A stretch of DNA of 64,000 bases from Malachius bipustulatus. Lineage: Eukaryota; Arthropoda; Insecta; Coleoptera; Melyridae. The stretch covers positions 29,582,268 through 29,646,267 of the forward strand of contig OU342639.1 in NCBI GenBank assembly GCA_910589415.1, given 5' to 3'. The stretch's first letter is position 1. Each line of letters begins with the position of its first letter. This document shows, piece by piece, positions 24,401 through 39,400 of the stretch. A program made the translations under genes and the position numbers. The notes beneath the pieces were generated by a model that was given only the letters and a program-made list of their open reading frames with translations, searched no databases and was not told the DNA's origin.

Positions 24401-27400
24401 TTTGTTCCGTTCCTAGAACCTAGATCGAGGTGTTGACTCGATCGAACCTATCTACATTGTAAGGAGTTGACGTAGGCTGCAGTCCTATTCATTTCTATAC
24501 GAACTGGAGTTCCGTCTGAGTTGTATCCATAGGATAAACGTTTTAATGATACCTCGTGTGTAATCAAAGAAGATGACTTAGGTTATTGAATCCCGGTTAA
24601 GTTAAATTCAAGGTAAATCTCAATCTAAAATCTTATTTATACGTCAAAAAACTTGCGTCAAATAAAATCCAAAGCTCACTAACATATGACGGTCCCAGCT
24701 CATTCTAGTCAGTCGCTACGGGTCAAACGATGGATTTTTTCTACTTTTTTTTTATAAATTCAAATACATTATGTCCATAATTTATAATTGTTTTGGATTT
24801 CTTTGGAGTCAACCTTTGGATTCCACGTTGACTTTTTCCATGTGCGCGAACTCTTCTTAGGTGATGTTTTCTACACTGATCAAAGGATCTGTGAATTTAC
24901 ACGCATTACTTTAAAAAAAAGGTCGCTAGGAATATTAGCTCGAGGAATTAACAGCAAAAAATGTAATGTACGCGAAAATAAACTTTAACGCAATAAATGC
25001 GTTACAGGCTAAAGTCGCAAAAGTATATGAAAGTATATAGGACTATTATAAATAAAGTATAGGTACCTATACGTTACGTATTGCCGTGAAATCACACTAA
25101 GTAGATTGGCCTACATTATCGACCAGCTAAATGAAATTAGAACTTTCATAACTTGCTTGTTACTCTTATTATAAGATTCGTATCGGTGCATTTATCGCAA
25201 TCTTGAGAAATATATCCCGAGATATGGATTAGGATTTATTAAAATTTTTATTGCCTGTCAAAGTAACACAAAATACAAGTTACTCATTCTGCTTCAATTA
25301 TATTTTATATTTTGAGAGCAGCTTTGACTCACCCACTTTTAATATTAGCTTAAATTTTTGTAATAAATTTTTTTTCATTAATCCACAAAACTTCCTTAAC
25401 AATTGAAGCAATTTTGGAGCGAAATTGTTTGTTTTTAAAATAATAACAACAATCATACTCGTGGGTGTTGACTTCCGTGTTTAGCTTATGTTTTTGTTCC
25501 GCAAATGACCAACCAGGTTCACAATAGTAAACAACAAAATAGCGATAATAACAACTAATAGTTTCGGCTAACAAATTTATTCTTTCATTATGTAAATACT
25601 AACCTTAACGGTTGGTAGTTTGAAATTTGAATTGGAGTGGCAATTCTGCTGATCATTAGAATTGCCAGGAGATAAATTTAAATAAATGGTAGCTACATTT
25701 TTCTCTCGTTATTGAGAAAACCTTACTATAGAGTTAGTGCGGAAACTATATAGGTAGATAAATTATTATTTAGATTACAAAACATTGAAAATTTTTCCTG
25801 AATATTTTTTGTTTATGTAATAATAATAATAATAGTCTGGTACTGGCACTCCAAATTGTTATTTTCTTCTCTTTGTTAACTTTTCTTTGTGACTTATATT
25901 CCGTGACAGTATCTCTTTATACCCGGCATAATTTCATTTCACTTTCGCTCGTAATATTTTTAAACGTAAGCAAGTATCCAGTGATCATTCCTTCAATGTA
26001 CGGAATGTTTCATTTTACTATACTATTAGGTAGAATAAAAGAGTCATATCCCTTTATTTCACACATTTCTATTTAAAGTGAATATTTCTTAATTGAAACA
26101 CTAAAATTTAAGATTCTTATAGTGTTTACTTCACCTCGAGGTAGCCTGCCAAATCAAGACCTCCAAAATCAAAGATATCAATTATGACATCCGATTGAGC
26201 CCCTTGATCAAATGAGACTCAAACACCAAACCGCTGAAGTAGTTAAATTCCATTTATAGGGTTGGGCTATTTAAATTGCTGCTGCATTTCATATTCCATT
26301 CTAATAAAGTAAGAACAGAAAGCGCATTCTGCAGTTGGATGCATTTATTAAAAGCTTATACGTATCTTTCTAGATTATCATTAATTATGTATGCAAAATT
26401 CTGATTGAAATACCATAATAATTAAAATATTATAAATTGATACAATAATTTGAATAATTTCAAAAGTTCCACTTGATCAAACCACAATATTTGTTAATAT
26501 CTACGGTGTCTTACATTATTGTTAGATTTTTTTGTACTTCTATGTTCATTGCGTTAGTGTTAGTGTTAGTGTTAGTGTTACATATCGCACGTAGCTCACG
26601 TTAGACCGATAGGCAGCTCAACTCCGTTAAATTACATTATTGCCTGGCTATGGGTATTGCATTTACGTGAACAGATAATTAAAATTGCGATTTACCTAAA
26701 ATTAAAATAATTCGGTTACGTTGTTCCTGGTGTACTTGGCAAAACGAGTCGGTATGCAAATCGAGGCTGACTTTCTATTGCACATGTTGCTGCACTGAGC
26801 TCGCGTTTCGTTCATTTGAGTTAGTTTACATTTAACTTTATGTTTAGCTTAATAAAGAATGAACTAGATCAATTCTTATGTAAGTGCGGCCCAGTCGACA
26901 GCAGCTATGGCTAAACTAAGGCCGAGTCAGCGCAACTGGGAAAAGAACTAATTGTTTACTCACTAAATAATGCAACAATGATGAGACCTTTATGGAGTAA
27001 CCATTAATTATAAGCCATCCTATTGCCCATCTCCTAGATACCTAGATGTTTTCTTCTTGTCGACACACCAGCATGTTGAACGTTTTTCAACTCCATCATC
27101 ATTCGAAAATAAAACAAGTTTTTGGAGAAAATCGAGATCGTTAGATTTTTTCCAAGGGTGTTTTTCATTATAACTTGTTTTGACGCATATTTGCGTTACT
27201 GCCCGGCCCGGGATAACAATCAAAAATTAATTGAGCGTACAGCCTTCTAGAAATCTTGAAATTGTGTAAATTTATGAAGCAATATAGCCATGAAAAAATT
27301 ATTCAGTAAGGCGATTTATCCAATACAAGGAGATCTGAAATGATACTTTTGACAAGATAAGCGATCGTGGTTCGATTAGAAATATTTATATTTTATATTT

Positions 27401-30400
27401 TTTTTAGTTAAATAAAGTATACTAATGCCAATTGTCATGAGATTCTATCCAGGCTTAAATATAACAAACTGTACTATTGAGCAATAATTTTCTATGGCAA
27501 AAAATACTACAGAATAGTATTATATTACATAGCAAAAGTTTAAAGTGACATTTTCGGTTCCGCAAATACGAAATTGTATTTCAACTTGAGATATTGTACT
27601 ATACTTTATCTACTCCAGATAGCATATAGGAACAAATGATTTTATGGCGTCAGACACATCAACTCACCTTACTTTTACTACCAAACTTTTCATTTCAGAT
27701 TTACGAAGTATTTTCTGAATAGTAAAATTTACTAATAATCTTTCTTTCGACTTCTGTGGTAAAGTATTTTCCATTGCAATTTTAGTATCTGCTATTTTTT
27801 GAGGTGTTTTCCATGTCAGTTTCACTCCCACTCAAAATGGCAAGATCCATCGCGTTCAATAAAACTGTCAATTGGCATTATAGTCCTTCTCGATGTTTTA
27901 CAATCGAATATTTTAGTTACCAGGAAACATCAAATAAACTATAACATTGTCAATTGTCAATTGATATCAATCAATAACTACTAAATTAAAAACATTACCG
28001 AATTAATAATTATGATTTCGGTCAATCGGGACGAATTATAATGTAATTTAATGAAAATTATTAAACAAATTCATAATATTGCGTGTGCTACTCATTTCGA
28101 TAATAACAGGTTTGTGAATTTTATACCTTTTCTCTCATGCTTCCATTATTTGACATATCGAGTATATCTATACCTTCTTGATAATAATTTTTGTTCTATC
28201 ATAGCTGCTACTTTCGACTTTGGTGCTGGTGGTTTATAAGACCGTGTTATGATAAAAAAAATAAAAAAATACAACACCGTTTTGATTCTCATTACACAAT
28301 AGGTATGTGCTCCCTTTCAGGCTATGCAAGTTGTTTTGTAATTGTCAACTTTCATTCAAGGGAGTAGATAAATTATTAAAAACATTGGGATTTGGATGAA
28401 TTGAAAATAATGTTGAAGTATTGATATTCTCCTATCATTCTATCATATAAAACATTTTGAAACGTGATACTTCTTCATTTCATTCGAAGAATCATAGAAC
28501 TTGATCATTACTTCGTAGGCCTGAGTACGCTTCCTACATGTCAGTGTGGATTCCTGTGGTGTTACCTTCCACAAAGTTCTGCGTGGTTTTATTATCATAA
28601 ATAAACCACCGAGTGTAGAAAATGCATTAGCAGCATTGTGAAAGGAATGGTCAGATCACCAAGCTAGAAGTCAAATGTTTTATAGCAAAACGCAATGCCT
28701 CCCCATGTAATGCCCACGCATTCAATTTATGTATCGGTTGTTAGCAAGCTCATAAAATTGTGTTCCGTTGTCGAGCAATATTCTCTCAGTAATCTCAAGT
28801 TACATTGATCTCCGTGCATTACTGGCAGTGCATTAGAATATCCATCAATTATCTCTTTATTTCAAAGAATGCATATGTCCAAAGGGGCCGGTGATTTATT
28901 TAACAGCCGTTGTAAAATAACAATTGAACATATGTAACTGTCCTCGTCCATCTTTAACAGCAACTACAATGTTTGATACTTGTTCAACGTTATGCTCATA
29001 TTATAACATTCTTCATTGCTTTAACTTCTAAGATAATTAATTTTCCTGCGAACGTTCTCGATTAAAACTTGAAGCAAAATGATAGAGGTGAGGTTGTAAA
29101 GGTGGAATTGGTTGTGGTGGGTCCTCGCCCTCCCGTTAGTCTAAGTTCCATCGTACTCCGTTTTCCCCCTATCCATTTTGATTTTGAAGGTCCACATTTC
29201 CACTTCTGTTATTTCTCATCAGATACTCGCTGAGACATTTCGGCGAGAAGCAATATTTAGCAATAAGCATGGTGGCCTCTTCTCTCTCAAGTAGATCCGT
29301 AAAGAAATTAAAAAGATATGCAGTTGTCCTTCATTGTCATTTAGGTTATAGGTTATAAGTCAATTTGCACTGGCCCATATCTACTAAATAGTTGCTTTTA
29401 ATTGTATCCTGCAGAAACTGCAGAATTATGGTCCGTAAAAATAATCCTAATCAATCCACAATGGATTAGTTAATCCATATCTACTCCAGTATATTTATAT
29501 CCGTGTACAAAGTTCGGGAGATCCGTTTAAATTTCGGCATCGTTCTTTATGTTGTAAACAAACTCCATACCGGTACCGTACGCCGTACGTCGTGCGAGTG
29601 TCCAAGGCAGGTCCAGGTTGAAGCCGCGGTGCAGTGAAAGTGACCGAATCGATTGCCATACCATAATTGCACATGGATATGTAACGTGCTCCAGAAGCGA
29701 TATTTGTGCGACCTTGGCGGGTGTCCGTTCGCCCGGTCGCGTACCGCCAACCGCCACACCCGTATTGGTATTGATGAAAGCAAAAGTTCTTGTGGTTACA
29801 GGTTACAGTATAGTACCGCAAGTAGGTACTACCGCTGGAAGCCATTAGCAACCGATTCAAGTAATTCAGGGTCAATAATTGGCTTCAATCATTCTACGAG
29901 ATCACTGATAATGGGAAGAATCTTATATCTCTATACAAAGTTATTCGAAATAAGTGCGAAAAATTGGATATGTTCGTTTTTGAGATACAAATTTTTTATT
30001 GGTTTTAGCTATACTTTTCTGGTAACAAAATTTTTTACATATTCAGTGGCGGAGATTTTGGGATCGCGTGAGGTTTTTTTGTACGACACTGGGAAAATTA
30101 GCATCTTGGAAGCTCATTTTTATAAAAAGTATAATAAAGGTTTTTCTTGATAAAAAGGTTCAAAAAGAATAATTATCGAGAAAAACTGCATTAAAATACC
30201 TAATATTTATATCAGGGATTGTTAAAAAAGATTGGATCTGGTGTCTCAACAATTTTCAGCATCTAAAACTTGGAGTTTTATGAAGTTTTTTTATTTATCT
30301 CTCCCATCACCATTTGAATTTAGTGAACTACCAGAGATGCAAGGTCGGTTGAATTAGATGAAAGTTATAGCTTTTGGTAACAATTTTTAAAGATGCCGTT

Positions 30401-33400
30401 GTTGCTTTAATCGACAATAATTTAACACACAAAAGTTTCATTATTTCAAATGAAATCTTTATTAAGGAGAATGCTCTTGATACAATCAAATCTTTTTATT
30501 GCTTGTATTTTTTATGTCTATATTGTATGATTTTATGCTTATTAAGAATCTGAAACAATATTTACGCTCAGTCGTTTATGAAAGTTCCGGAAAAAATAAA
30601 AAATCGAGACTATTGTTGAAAATTAATTAATTATTTTTTGTAGGTTAACATAAGAGCTATCCATCTGATATTTCGAAAATTCTCAAAGCCGTTTATACAG
30701 GGTGCATATCATATTATTATATTCTTCTCTATATTGCTATCTCGTAAACGCTAAGAGATACAGGGTCGGTTAAAGTAGAGAAAAGATGTGCAATTTTGTG
30801 GCCATCTCGAATCCGTCAAGATATACAAGATATCTGTGACCGTTCCTGAAATATCCTGAAAAAACTGGAAAATTGAGATTTCTTATTTTCGTCATATCTT
30901 CTTTTACATAAGTCGCCAAGAGCTACTCATCTGATGTTTCAAAAATTTTCAAAGCCGACTAGATCCCAGAGTTTTCATAGTCAACTTTCATTTTTCTCAT
31001 GGCCGCCATATCGATTTTTTATGTCGTTCGGTATGAAAAAAATAATGGAAAATAAAAACTAATAAACTTCAAAAAATAAATTTCAAAAATTTTTGTTCTT
31101 TTAAAAAAAGAGACAACTTTTTAGACCAAATATCATAGAGAAATTAAAAAGTTATAATGCAAGCATGACTTCATATTGACGTATTTCAGCGATTTTTTTT
31201 GTTTTTCTTCGAAAAATGAAGAATAAAAATTTTGTAATTTTTTTTTCGAAGTTTATTAATTTTTGGTTTACATTATTTTTTTTATATCGAACGACATAAA
31301 AAATAATATGGCAGCCATAAGAAAAACGAAAGTTGACTGAAAATCCTTGGATCTAGTCGGCTTTGAAAATTTTTGAAACATCAGATGGGTAGCTCTTGAC
31401 GACTTATGTAAGTCTACAAAAAAATATTTATTAAAATCCAATAATAAGAAAGATGTGGCAAAAATAAGGAATCTCGATTTTTCAGTTTTTTTCAAGATAT
31501 TTCAGCACCGACTGAAATTATGCTAAATTTTTTTTTCAGATTCTTATTAATAATCAAATTGCGCATCTTTTTCTCTAATTTAACCGACCCTGTATGTTAG
31601 CGTTTACAAGATAGCAATATAGAGAAGGATATATGGTGCACCCTGTAGATACCAGGGTTTTTTTTTCATAGTCACCTTTCGTTTTTGTTATGACCGCCAT
31701 ATTGTTTTTTCATGTCATTTGGTATTAAAAAAATTAAGTAAACCGAAAATCTAAAAAAAAAAATGCATCGAAATATTATTTCCCCCTTGCTGGGGGGGTG
31801 AATAAGAAAAGAAGCAGGCAAGTGTTGTGTGGGAAATTCTGCCAGTTAATAATTTTTTCTTCCTTGATCGATAGCAGGACAAGCAGGGTGGTATGACGTC
31901 TGACTCCGCGACCTACTAATCTTCATAGGTACCGTATAAGAAGTACGCGGTCGCATTTTGTTATAAATAAACACGCGTATGATGAAGACCATGCATTTAT
32001 TTATTGAAGACCTTTGAAATTGAAAAGAATCAGTTCTGTTTATGTTACTAATTTCAGTTTTAGATTTGTTTTATAGGATTTTAAAACATGAAAAAACATC
32101 ACAAACGATTTTTATTTAAATGCATCTTAGGTTACCATCATCAAGCAACCAGATATCAGTTAATAACGTAGTTTTTTAGGAAAAAATATTTTCTTCCGAA
32201 TGACGTCCGAAAGACTTATTCAAAATTATCGATTTTTGTGCCATTTTTGAGAGAAAAAAAAAAGAATAAAAGTTTGATTTTTTTTAAATCACCTATTTGG
32301 TTTCCTAAATCGTGATTTTCTAAAAATTTCTTTGATTAAGTATGTATTGGGAATTTTTTTACTTTTTTTCACATTTTTTAATGCGTGAATCGGTTGTTGA
32401 ATAACTATCAGCGTTAATAGGCTTCATATTTGGGATTTTCTTCAACAATTAAAAAAAAATTTTTCTTAATATTATTTTTTGTTGAGTAATTATGTAAATA
32501 TGTATTTCAGTCAAAAATAAATAACGACATTTTTGCAGCAGTATATTTATCAACATCGTAAGAGAACCTGCTTTTATGAATTTTTATTACCTAGCTCTAC
32601 CTTTCATATTAATCACAATTATGCTGGGTAACAGTTTGTAAAATTGGCAGAAAAATCGTTTAAGTATAATTTCAAAAGTAAACAGTTGCATAAGTGACAG
32701 TAAATTAAATAAATTGAGTTCATTATATTCACAAAGAGGTAGAACTGTTATTAGAAATTAACTCTTATATTACAAAAAATTTTGTATCTAAATTAAAATG
32801 ATTAAAATAATTCTAATAGAGGTAAATTTTACATAATGACGATTATTATTAAACTTTAAATTTGAGTTCATCAATAACAATTATTATGTAATATAGAATA
32901 TAATTAAACTGCGATCAAAGAGCTTCAATTGAATGTAAATTGTGGTTACTGCTCATAATAATAAGTTTTTAACAACCTTCAACTTTTAATATATTGCCCA
33001 GGTATACATAGGCATCTTCAGCTAATGGCAAATGTCAACGCATAAGATTTAATAATAACCTGTATAAATCTATGTTATTTGTATGTGATATATCATGTTG
33101 AGAATAGTTTCGCGAAGAAGAACTTATATAATTTTTTTTATTGAAATATTTGACATTAAAAGTAATTGTTTTGTAACATGACAATTAGGAATTTTCAGCC
33201 AAATGTTAAAAGTTGATATTCGTATTTGAACTTTTAGCACGCAAATAATCTATGTTCAGTTAATGATAATTATTATACGGATTTGTTCAATGATGCAGCG
33301 GCTGATGTCTATTCAGATTAGAGATAAATCTACCGAAATCAAAAAGTACCTACGGATCAACGTCCTTCAGTAAAAACTACGACTATGGTATTTTAATTAT

Positions 33401-36400
33401 TTGTATAAAATTAAAACGGGGCTTATTCAAGCATAATTGAATGTATTTGACAATGAGTTTCTTTGAACCACATTATTTATGCAGGCAGGTATAAGTTGTT
33501 CTACTTCTTTAACCAACAATCAACTGTATAATATTTTCACTTTTTTGTGGTCTATAAATTTATTACATTGATGTCAGAAGTGATCTGATGCGGAAAACCA
33601 GAGCTTTGAAATATACCACCACAATTTGTATATTTGCATTGCCCAATAAGAAAAAAACATGTCTAAAAATTTACTTAAACGTGCGACTAGAACAATGTGT
33701 TATAAATTATAATATTTCTTGAGGTAAATCAAGATTGTAATTATCCGATTAGAGATATTGGCTATTAACTTTTAACTTGTCCAGAATAAGAATAACGTGA
33801 TCGGGTTTTGTAATTCATGCAGCAGCTAGATTGTATTTTGTATTAGATTTCGATACCTAAATATAAGAGCGACATAAGTAATTAATCTTAATTTTAATGT
33901 CGAATGGTTGACCTGTTTCAGATCTGCCATAAATTGTTAAACGATATCACCTCCAGGAATAGAATTTCACTAACTTTAATGCACCCATGCAGTACCAACA
34001 AAAATAATAAGAAATTGCAACATAGTTCGCGCAGAATTGTGACAAAATTCCTTTCAAATATTACTATACTATAAAAATCTATAATATTTATTTACATACA
34101 AGTTCTTATAATTAAATATCGTAATAACAATTGCTTAAAATATGATAATGTCTTGCGATTCTATGTGTGTATAATCGCTAGAATAGAATCTCGTTATTAT
34201 TAATACCTTTATTTAATTAGCGACTAAATTTTTATGTGAAAAAACACTAATAGATGAGAGGCTATTGGAATTTATCTAATGATTTTTGCAAAAAAATGTA
34301 TTTTTGGATATGATGGAGAGATCAATATCTAATTACAAAAAAATACTAATTTTTTATTTAGGAAACGAGAAGGATAAAAACGTGTTTGTAACGGACTTTG
34401 CTGCCAGCTTTTCTAACGAACAAGAAATGAAATAACGCAAGAATAATTATTGAGCTTACGCAATGGATTTCTAGCAATGCTGAGAATCATTTTCTAGGAT
34501 AATTAATGACTTTTAGATTTACCTTTTGACTTATTGTGACTGATGATCTTTAAACTCATCAAAACCATCCGAAATGCTGACGTGCCCAGTGTGATATTGT
34601 TTAACAACAATAGTTGAACTCGATGTAATCAATCTCGGTAGATTCCTCTCTATCCACCTTTCTTAAAATAATAATTGTTATTCATATTTCATTGTCTACA
34701 ACATACACGTACCGTTAATTAACACGATTTTTCTATCCGTAGACAAATACCTATATTAGAATTCAAAATCGCTACAAAATCAATTCTTAATAATTTAAAG
34801 TCAATCTTCTATCTTTAACATTTTACGCTATGTATCAAATGCATCATCGCCGAAGACCTAAACTTACACAAACAGCAAATATAAATGGTAAATCCTAAAG
34901 CGGAGCTATTGGGATAACGAAGCATATTGTTCTATTATTTAACGAATAATAATTGATGTTTCATAATAATTTTCGAACTTATCCTACTCCTACTCAATGA
35001 CGTCATATCGCTTGTAGCGTCCCATTTGTTACTCGCATTTAATCCTGCCTCCCCGCAATCTTCCTTCCTGTTTTGTGTAAACCACTGTCAAAGCACACTT
35101 CGGATGTCCGTTGGGTTGGATAACGGCAACACCTGTACCTCGATCGAGAGTGTGAAAAGGGCATACAGGAGAGAAGAAAATATATCCTGCAACATCAGCA
35201 GGAAGAAGTACTTTTCCAGCCGTCGCAAGACGAACGTGTCACAAGACACTTCGGTCAGATATTAATTTTGTCCACAATCAATCCCAAAACATTTGGTTCG
35301 TTCGAGTCAAATAGTTAAAAATCGCTTGTCTTATGGTTTTTAACAACATTCGGTGAATAAAATGATTTAAATGTTACTTTTGCTTTGTTTCGTAAATAAT
35401 TCAATAAGCAGAATTATTCATTATCTTCTTGTAAGCTCAATCCGTCGACATGTGTAGTCTCAACTAGTTACGTTAATCTCCATCACGCGTTACCATTTGT
35501 TGGTGCGAATGATACAAATGGTGGCTTCGGCTGACTCTGAAGAAGACAAATCGGTGAACGACAAGAGGTGACCGTTTTGCTTTCATTTATCACAAAGACT
35601 TTTAATTTTTAATGCAACAGGATACAATGTTTTTTTTTGTGCATGTCCGTGTCTAAGTGCAGAACAAATTATCTTAATTTAAAAAAATAAAAACAAACAA
35701 TCACGTAGGTGCCCATGAACTATATAAGCCGAGTGAGCACCCACGTGAAAAGAAGGTGGCCGGTCGATAATTTATAGTAGTTGTTTTCCTGTTTCCTATA
35801 GAGATTGTGTAATTTCGAAAAGGATACGATAAGTTTAGACTAAATGCAATAAACCAGGGATAGAACATAGAGCAAACAGAAGGTCGTCCATGGGCCACAC
35901 CCGACCATGCACCACGTTCTGACCTCGCAATAAAACTAGTTCACAACAAAGGCAACAATCACCAATTCCCATATTAATATCATTATAATATACCTACATG
36001 TACCTATGTATGTAGGTATATTATATCTCGCCGCTCGAGCCTGCCTGATAAGTTAGATGGTGTTAATTGGATTTAAAATTAAAATATATTATGGCTTGAT
36101 TAGTCTACCTCGCTCGGGTTTCCATATAGTGAAATCCAAATGATTGATTGCAAATTGATTGCAATATGATTCGGCGCGGCGGTACGAAAAGTTATGTCTC
36201 CAGACTGATTTTAATTATTGCAGAATTGGGAAGTAAGTGACAAGAATGCCGCAACATTTAGTTTAAGGTACATGGTACATAATATAAATGTCATTGAGAG
36301 GAATACGAATATAAAGTTCAAATATTCACCTTTCTGTTCTGAATGCTTGCTTAAGGTAGGTATATGCGCAATTACAAAATTTGAAAAATGTGTCAGATAA

Positions 36401-39400
36401 CATGTGATAATATCATGTATATGTTATTCAATAAAATATGTTAATCGAATGATGTTTATTCAGGAGCCGTCAAAATTCATATTCAAAACAAGAATTTTAA
36501 TTTAATGCACCTTCCGGTTGACATAAAAGAGTTGTCGTTATTTTTAAAATATAGGGTTACACATATTTTTATTAGTGTAGATCAACATGATAAAGTGGCT
36601 TTACTCTTTACTGTGTCAATTATGCCACCTTTCGACATGACTGCTGATGAAGAACTTCTGTGTCTTGCAACTGAATATGAAAGGTAATGGAAGAAGAAGA
36701 TTTATTGTCCTTGGTGCATGTATACTAAGATTTGGGTGTGTTATTATCTAAAGGTGTTGTGAATCTGAGCATTACGAAAGATATTTGCATTGCAACTTAT
36801 ATTGAAGGTACCTATAGAAGATTTTTATTTCTGCGGTTGACTTATGATTGTTCCGGAGGCAAAGGCCGTAACTATCTAAAATGATTTTTTTACAACGTTC
36901 GCTTTTATAGCTTTAGCATAAGCGATTGAAGATGTATGAAGATATCCTTAAAGCGATGGACAGACGGAAGACGAAAAGACATCCTCTCTAGAATCAGTAA
37001 CTAAACAATCGAATCTTTTCAAGATCCGGCGCAAGCTAGATAAGATCACTGTAAAAGAACTTTTACTGGCATTGATTTTAAAACAAAAAAATGATTGCTT
37101 TTTTAATAAATCTAACTAATTCCTACAGAATTACTATAGAGGCTAGTTTACATACAATGAGAATTGTTTTCTACCTGGCTTCAGTTTAGTAGTTTTATGA
37201 ACCATTTAATAATAATTCTTGTTCCATGTCATCACTGAGGATTTGATATTATCTGAATTTAAGTTTCCCTTCCACCGCAATGCTCAGGGTCTTCTCAACT
37301 TACGAAGGTTGGTGTTATAAAAATTACAATTTAATTCATCAAAGTTGATGGGCACCCAAATTTAACTAAAAATAAACTAATCAGTGCATATTATTTCATA
37401 AATTTTACGGAGGGGAGGGGCGATTTAATTAAAAAATAAGTTTTCAAGCCTCTCCTGAGAGGTTTACCCCTTAAAAATGGGGTAACAAATTTACTATATT
37501 TCCGAAACGACTAGAAAAAATAAAATAGATTTTGGAAATCAAAAAGTACCATTCATGCACCCTGCTTCCTCCAATGGGGTAAAAAACGCATCACCACCAT
37601 TGTAAAGCTTACGAAAAAAGTTTCTAAAAGGTATTTTCGGAAATAATTCATTAATTTTAAAAATAAATTAGATTTTTCGGAAAATCGTTCGTTTCCATGT
37701 ATTCTGTAAATTTCCATTAATCTAATTTGCAAAAGGAAGTGAATGCTGTTTTTCAAAATAACGGCAATATTCTTGATTTCATAATAAATAATAATTATAT
37801 TATAAAAAGCGGAATTTACATCATTATGATTATGTGGAAATTATTAACGGAGCTTGACTAACGTATAGGTATTGTAACAAAATACCAACTGACGATTTGA
37901 TCATTTGCTCGAAAAGGTTCTCGGTATACGATACGCCGAATCATCTACAAGACCTTTTAATGAACAATGAAACGTAGCTTTGCGGAATAATTAGGCAGAT
38001 GCGTTTGCACTTAAATTAAATGTCTTGCACAACTCAGAAAATATTCGATCTATTGCAATTCATAGTTATAATGAAACTACCTATCATGAATAAATTCAAT
38101 GACGACGACAAATTCTTAATTTGTTTACTAGAGAGAGGAAATCTAAATAAATAAACTATCTGAAGTTTCATGTAAATGTCACGATTTATTATTATTCAGA
38201 ATTAAAATAGATTTATTTTCTTAAAAAAAAATAAACCCAAAAGTCCATCTCATTGCAAAAAACTGCTTATAGCTTTTGTTATGAAAGTTTTACTTTATCA
38301 ATATGATTTAAAGCTGAGCGAATAAAATTGTATCAAAAATATAAAAAGACGTCTAATTGGCACACCATTCGAGAACGAGAGAAGATTGTTAGAAATAATT
38401 TTCTCAAACAAGGAACAACCCAGTAATGGAGAGAAGGTAATGCAAAATCCAAAGACAATTGAAGCTGAACAGCCTTAACAGTATCTCCATTGTGCTTCAA
38501 TTTATGGTTAATCACTTTACCTTGAAATTTGGAAGGTTTGTTAGGGGGCGTGAGAGAAGAATATTGACTAGCGGGCTTAGGTGTACGGGTCAAGAGAAAA
38601 ACAAAATAAAAGTAGCAAATTTTGTATAGGTAGGTAATTTCTCTTTTACACTTTAAAAAGGAGGAAAATGAAAGTTTTGGGATGCCAGTTGACTTTTTAA
38701 TTTGGAATTGTTCGTTTACGAAAGTAATAGCCCAATAAGATCTAAAAAGCAGCTAAAATCACCTTAGGCTTTCTTAACTTGTTTCTTTTTGCCTGCAAAA
38801 ATTTCTAATAAGAGTTGTCCCTATTATTTAAAACATTGAATCCAAACTTAACAAATTTCTTTATTTACATGACTTCAGTTACAAACCAATAACGGCTAAA
38901 TGAAATATAATCTTTTAAAATATTCTGATGGGTACATTGACAGATATTTTAATGGGCTTTAGTTTAAGTCGATTAAACCTCTGCTTTTCAGAGTTTTAAT
39001 AAAAATAATTCAAGACATTTTACATATTTATAAAACATCAATTACGAAACACTCCCGTTAATTTTCTTTAATTGCAGACAGTTCGAGACTCATAAATGTC
39101 TCCTAAGATGTTGATTTCGCTTTTTCTACTACAAAAGCTTTTGGGGAATCAAAACAAACTTACTTACAGTTGGGAGATGCTGGAGTTCAATTTTTTAGAT
39201 ACCTTTCTCAATGAAGTTGGCCAAATGAAGGAACCTGGAGTTGTAATAGCAAACAGTTGTTTCGATTTTATGTGCTAGGAAGTGAAAAGATGCTGGAAAA
39301 TGGTACTGTTGAAAACGGCGATTTTCACTTGATATTAAGAGCGTTTTTTGAAATTAAACCCGTTACGCAGTATTTGGAATAGAGATTGGTCGCTACTGGA

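Noticed and set aside
26553..26580. Telomere-like hexamer run (GTTAGT)n
   Set aside because: Insect telomeres are usually TTAGG. Under five units in an intron is an ordinary microsatellite.
35026..35265. 79-residue plus-strand frame
   Set aside because: No recognisable motif and no supporting gene structure. Possibly just a GC-richer patch.
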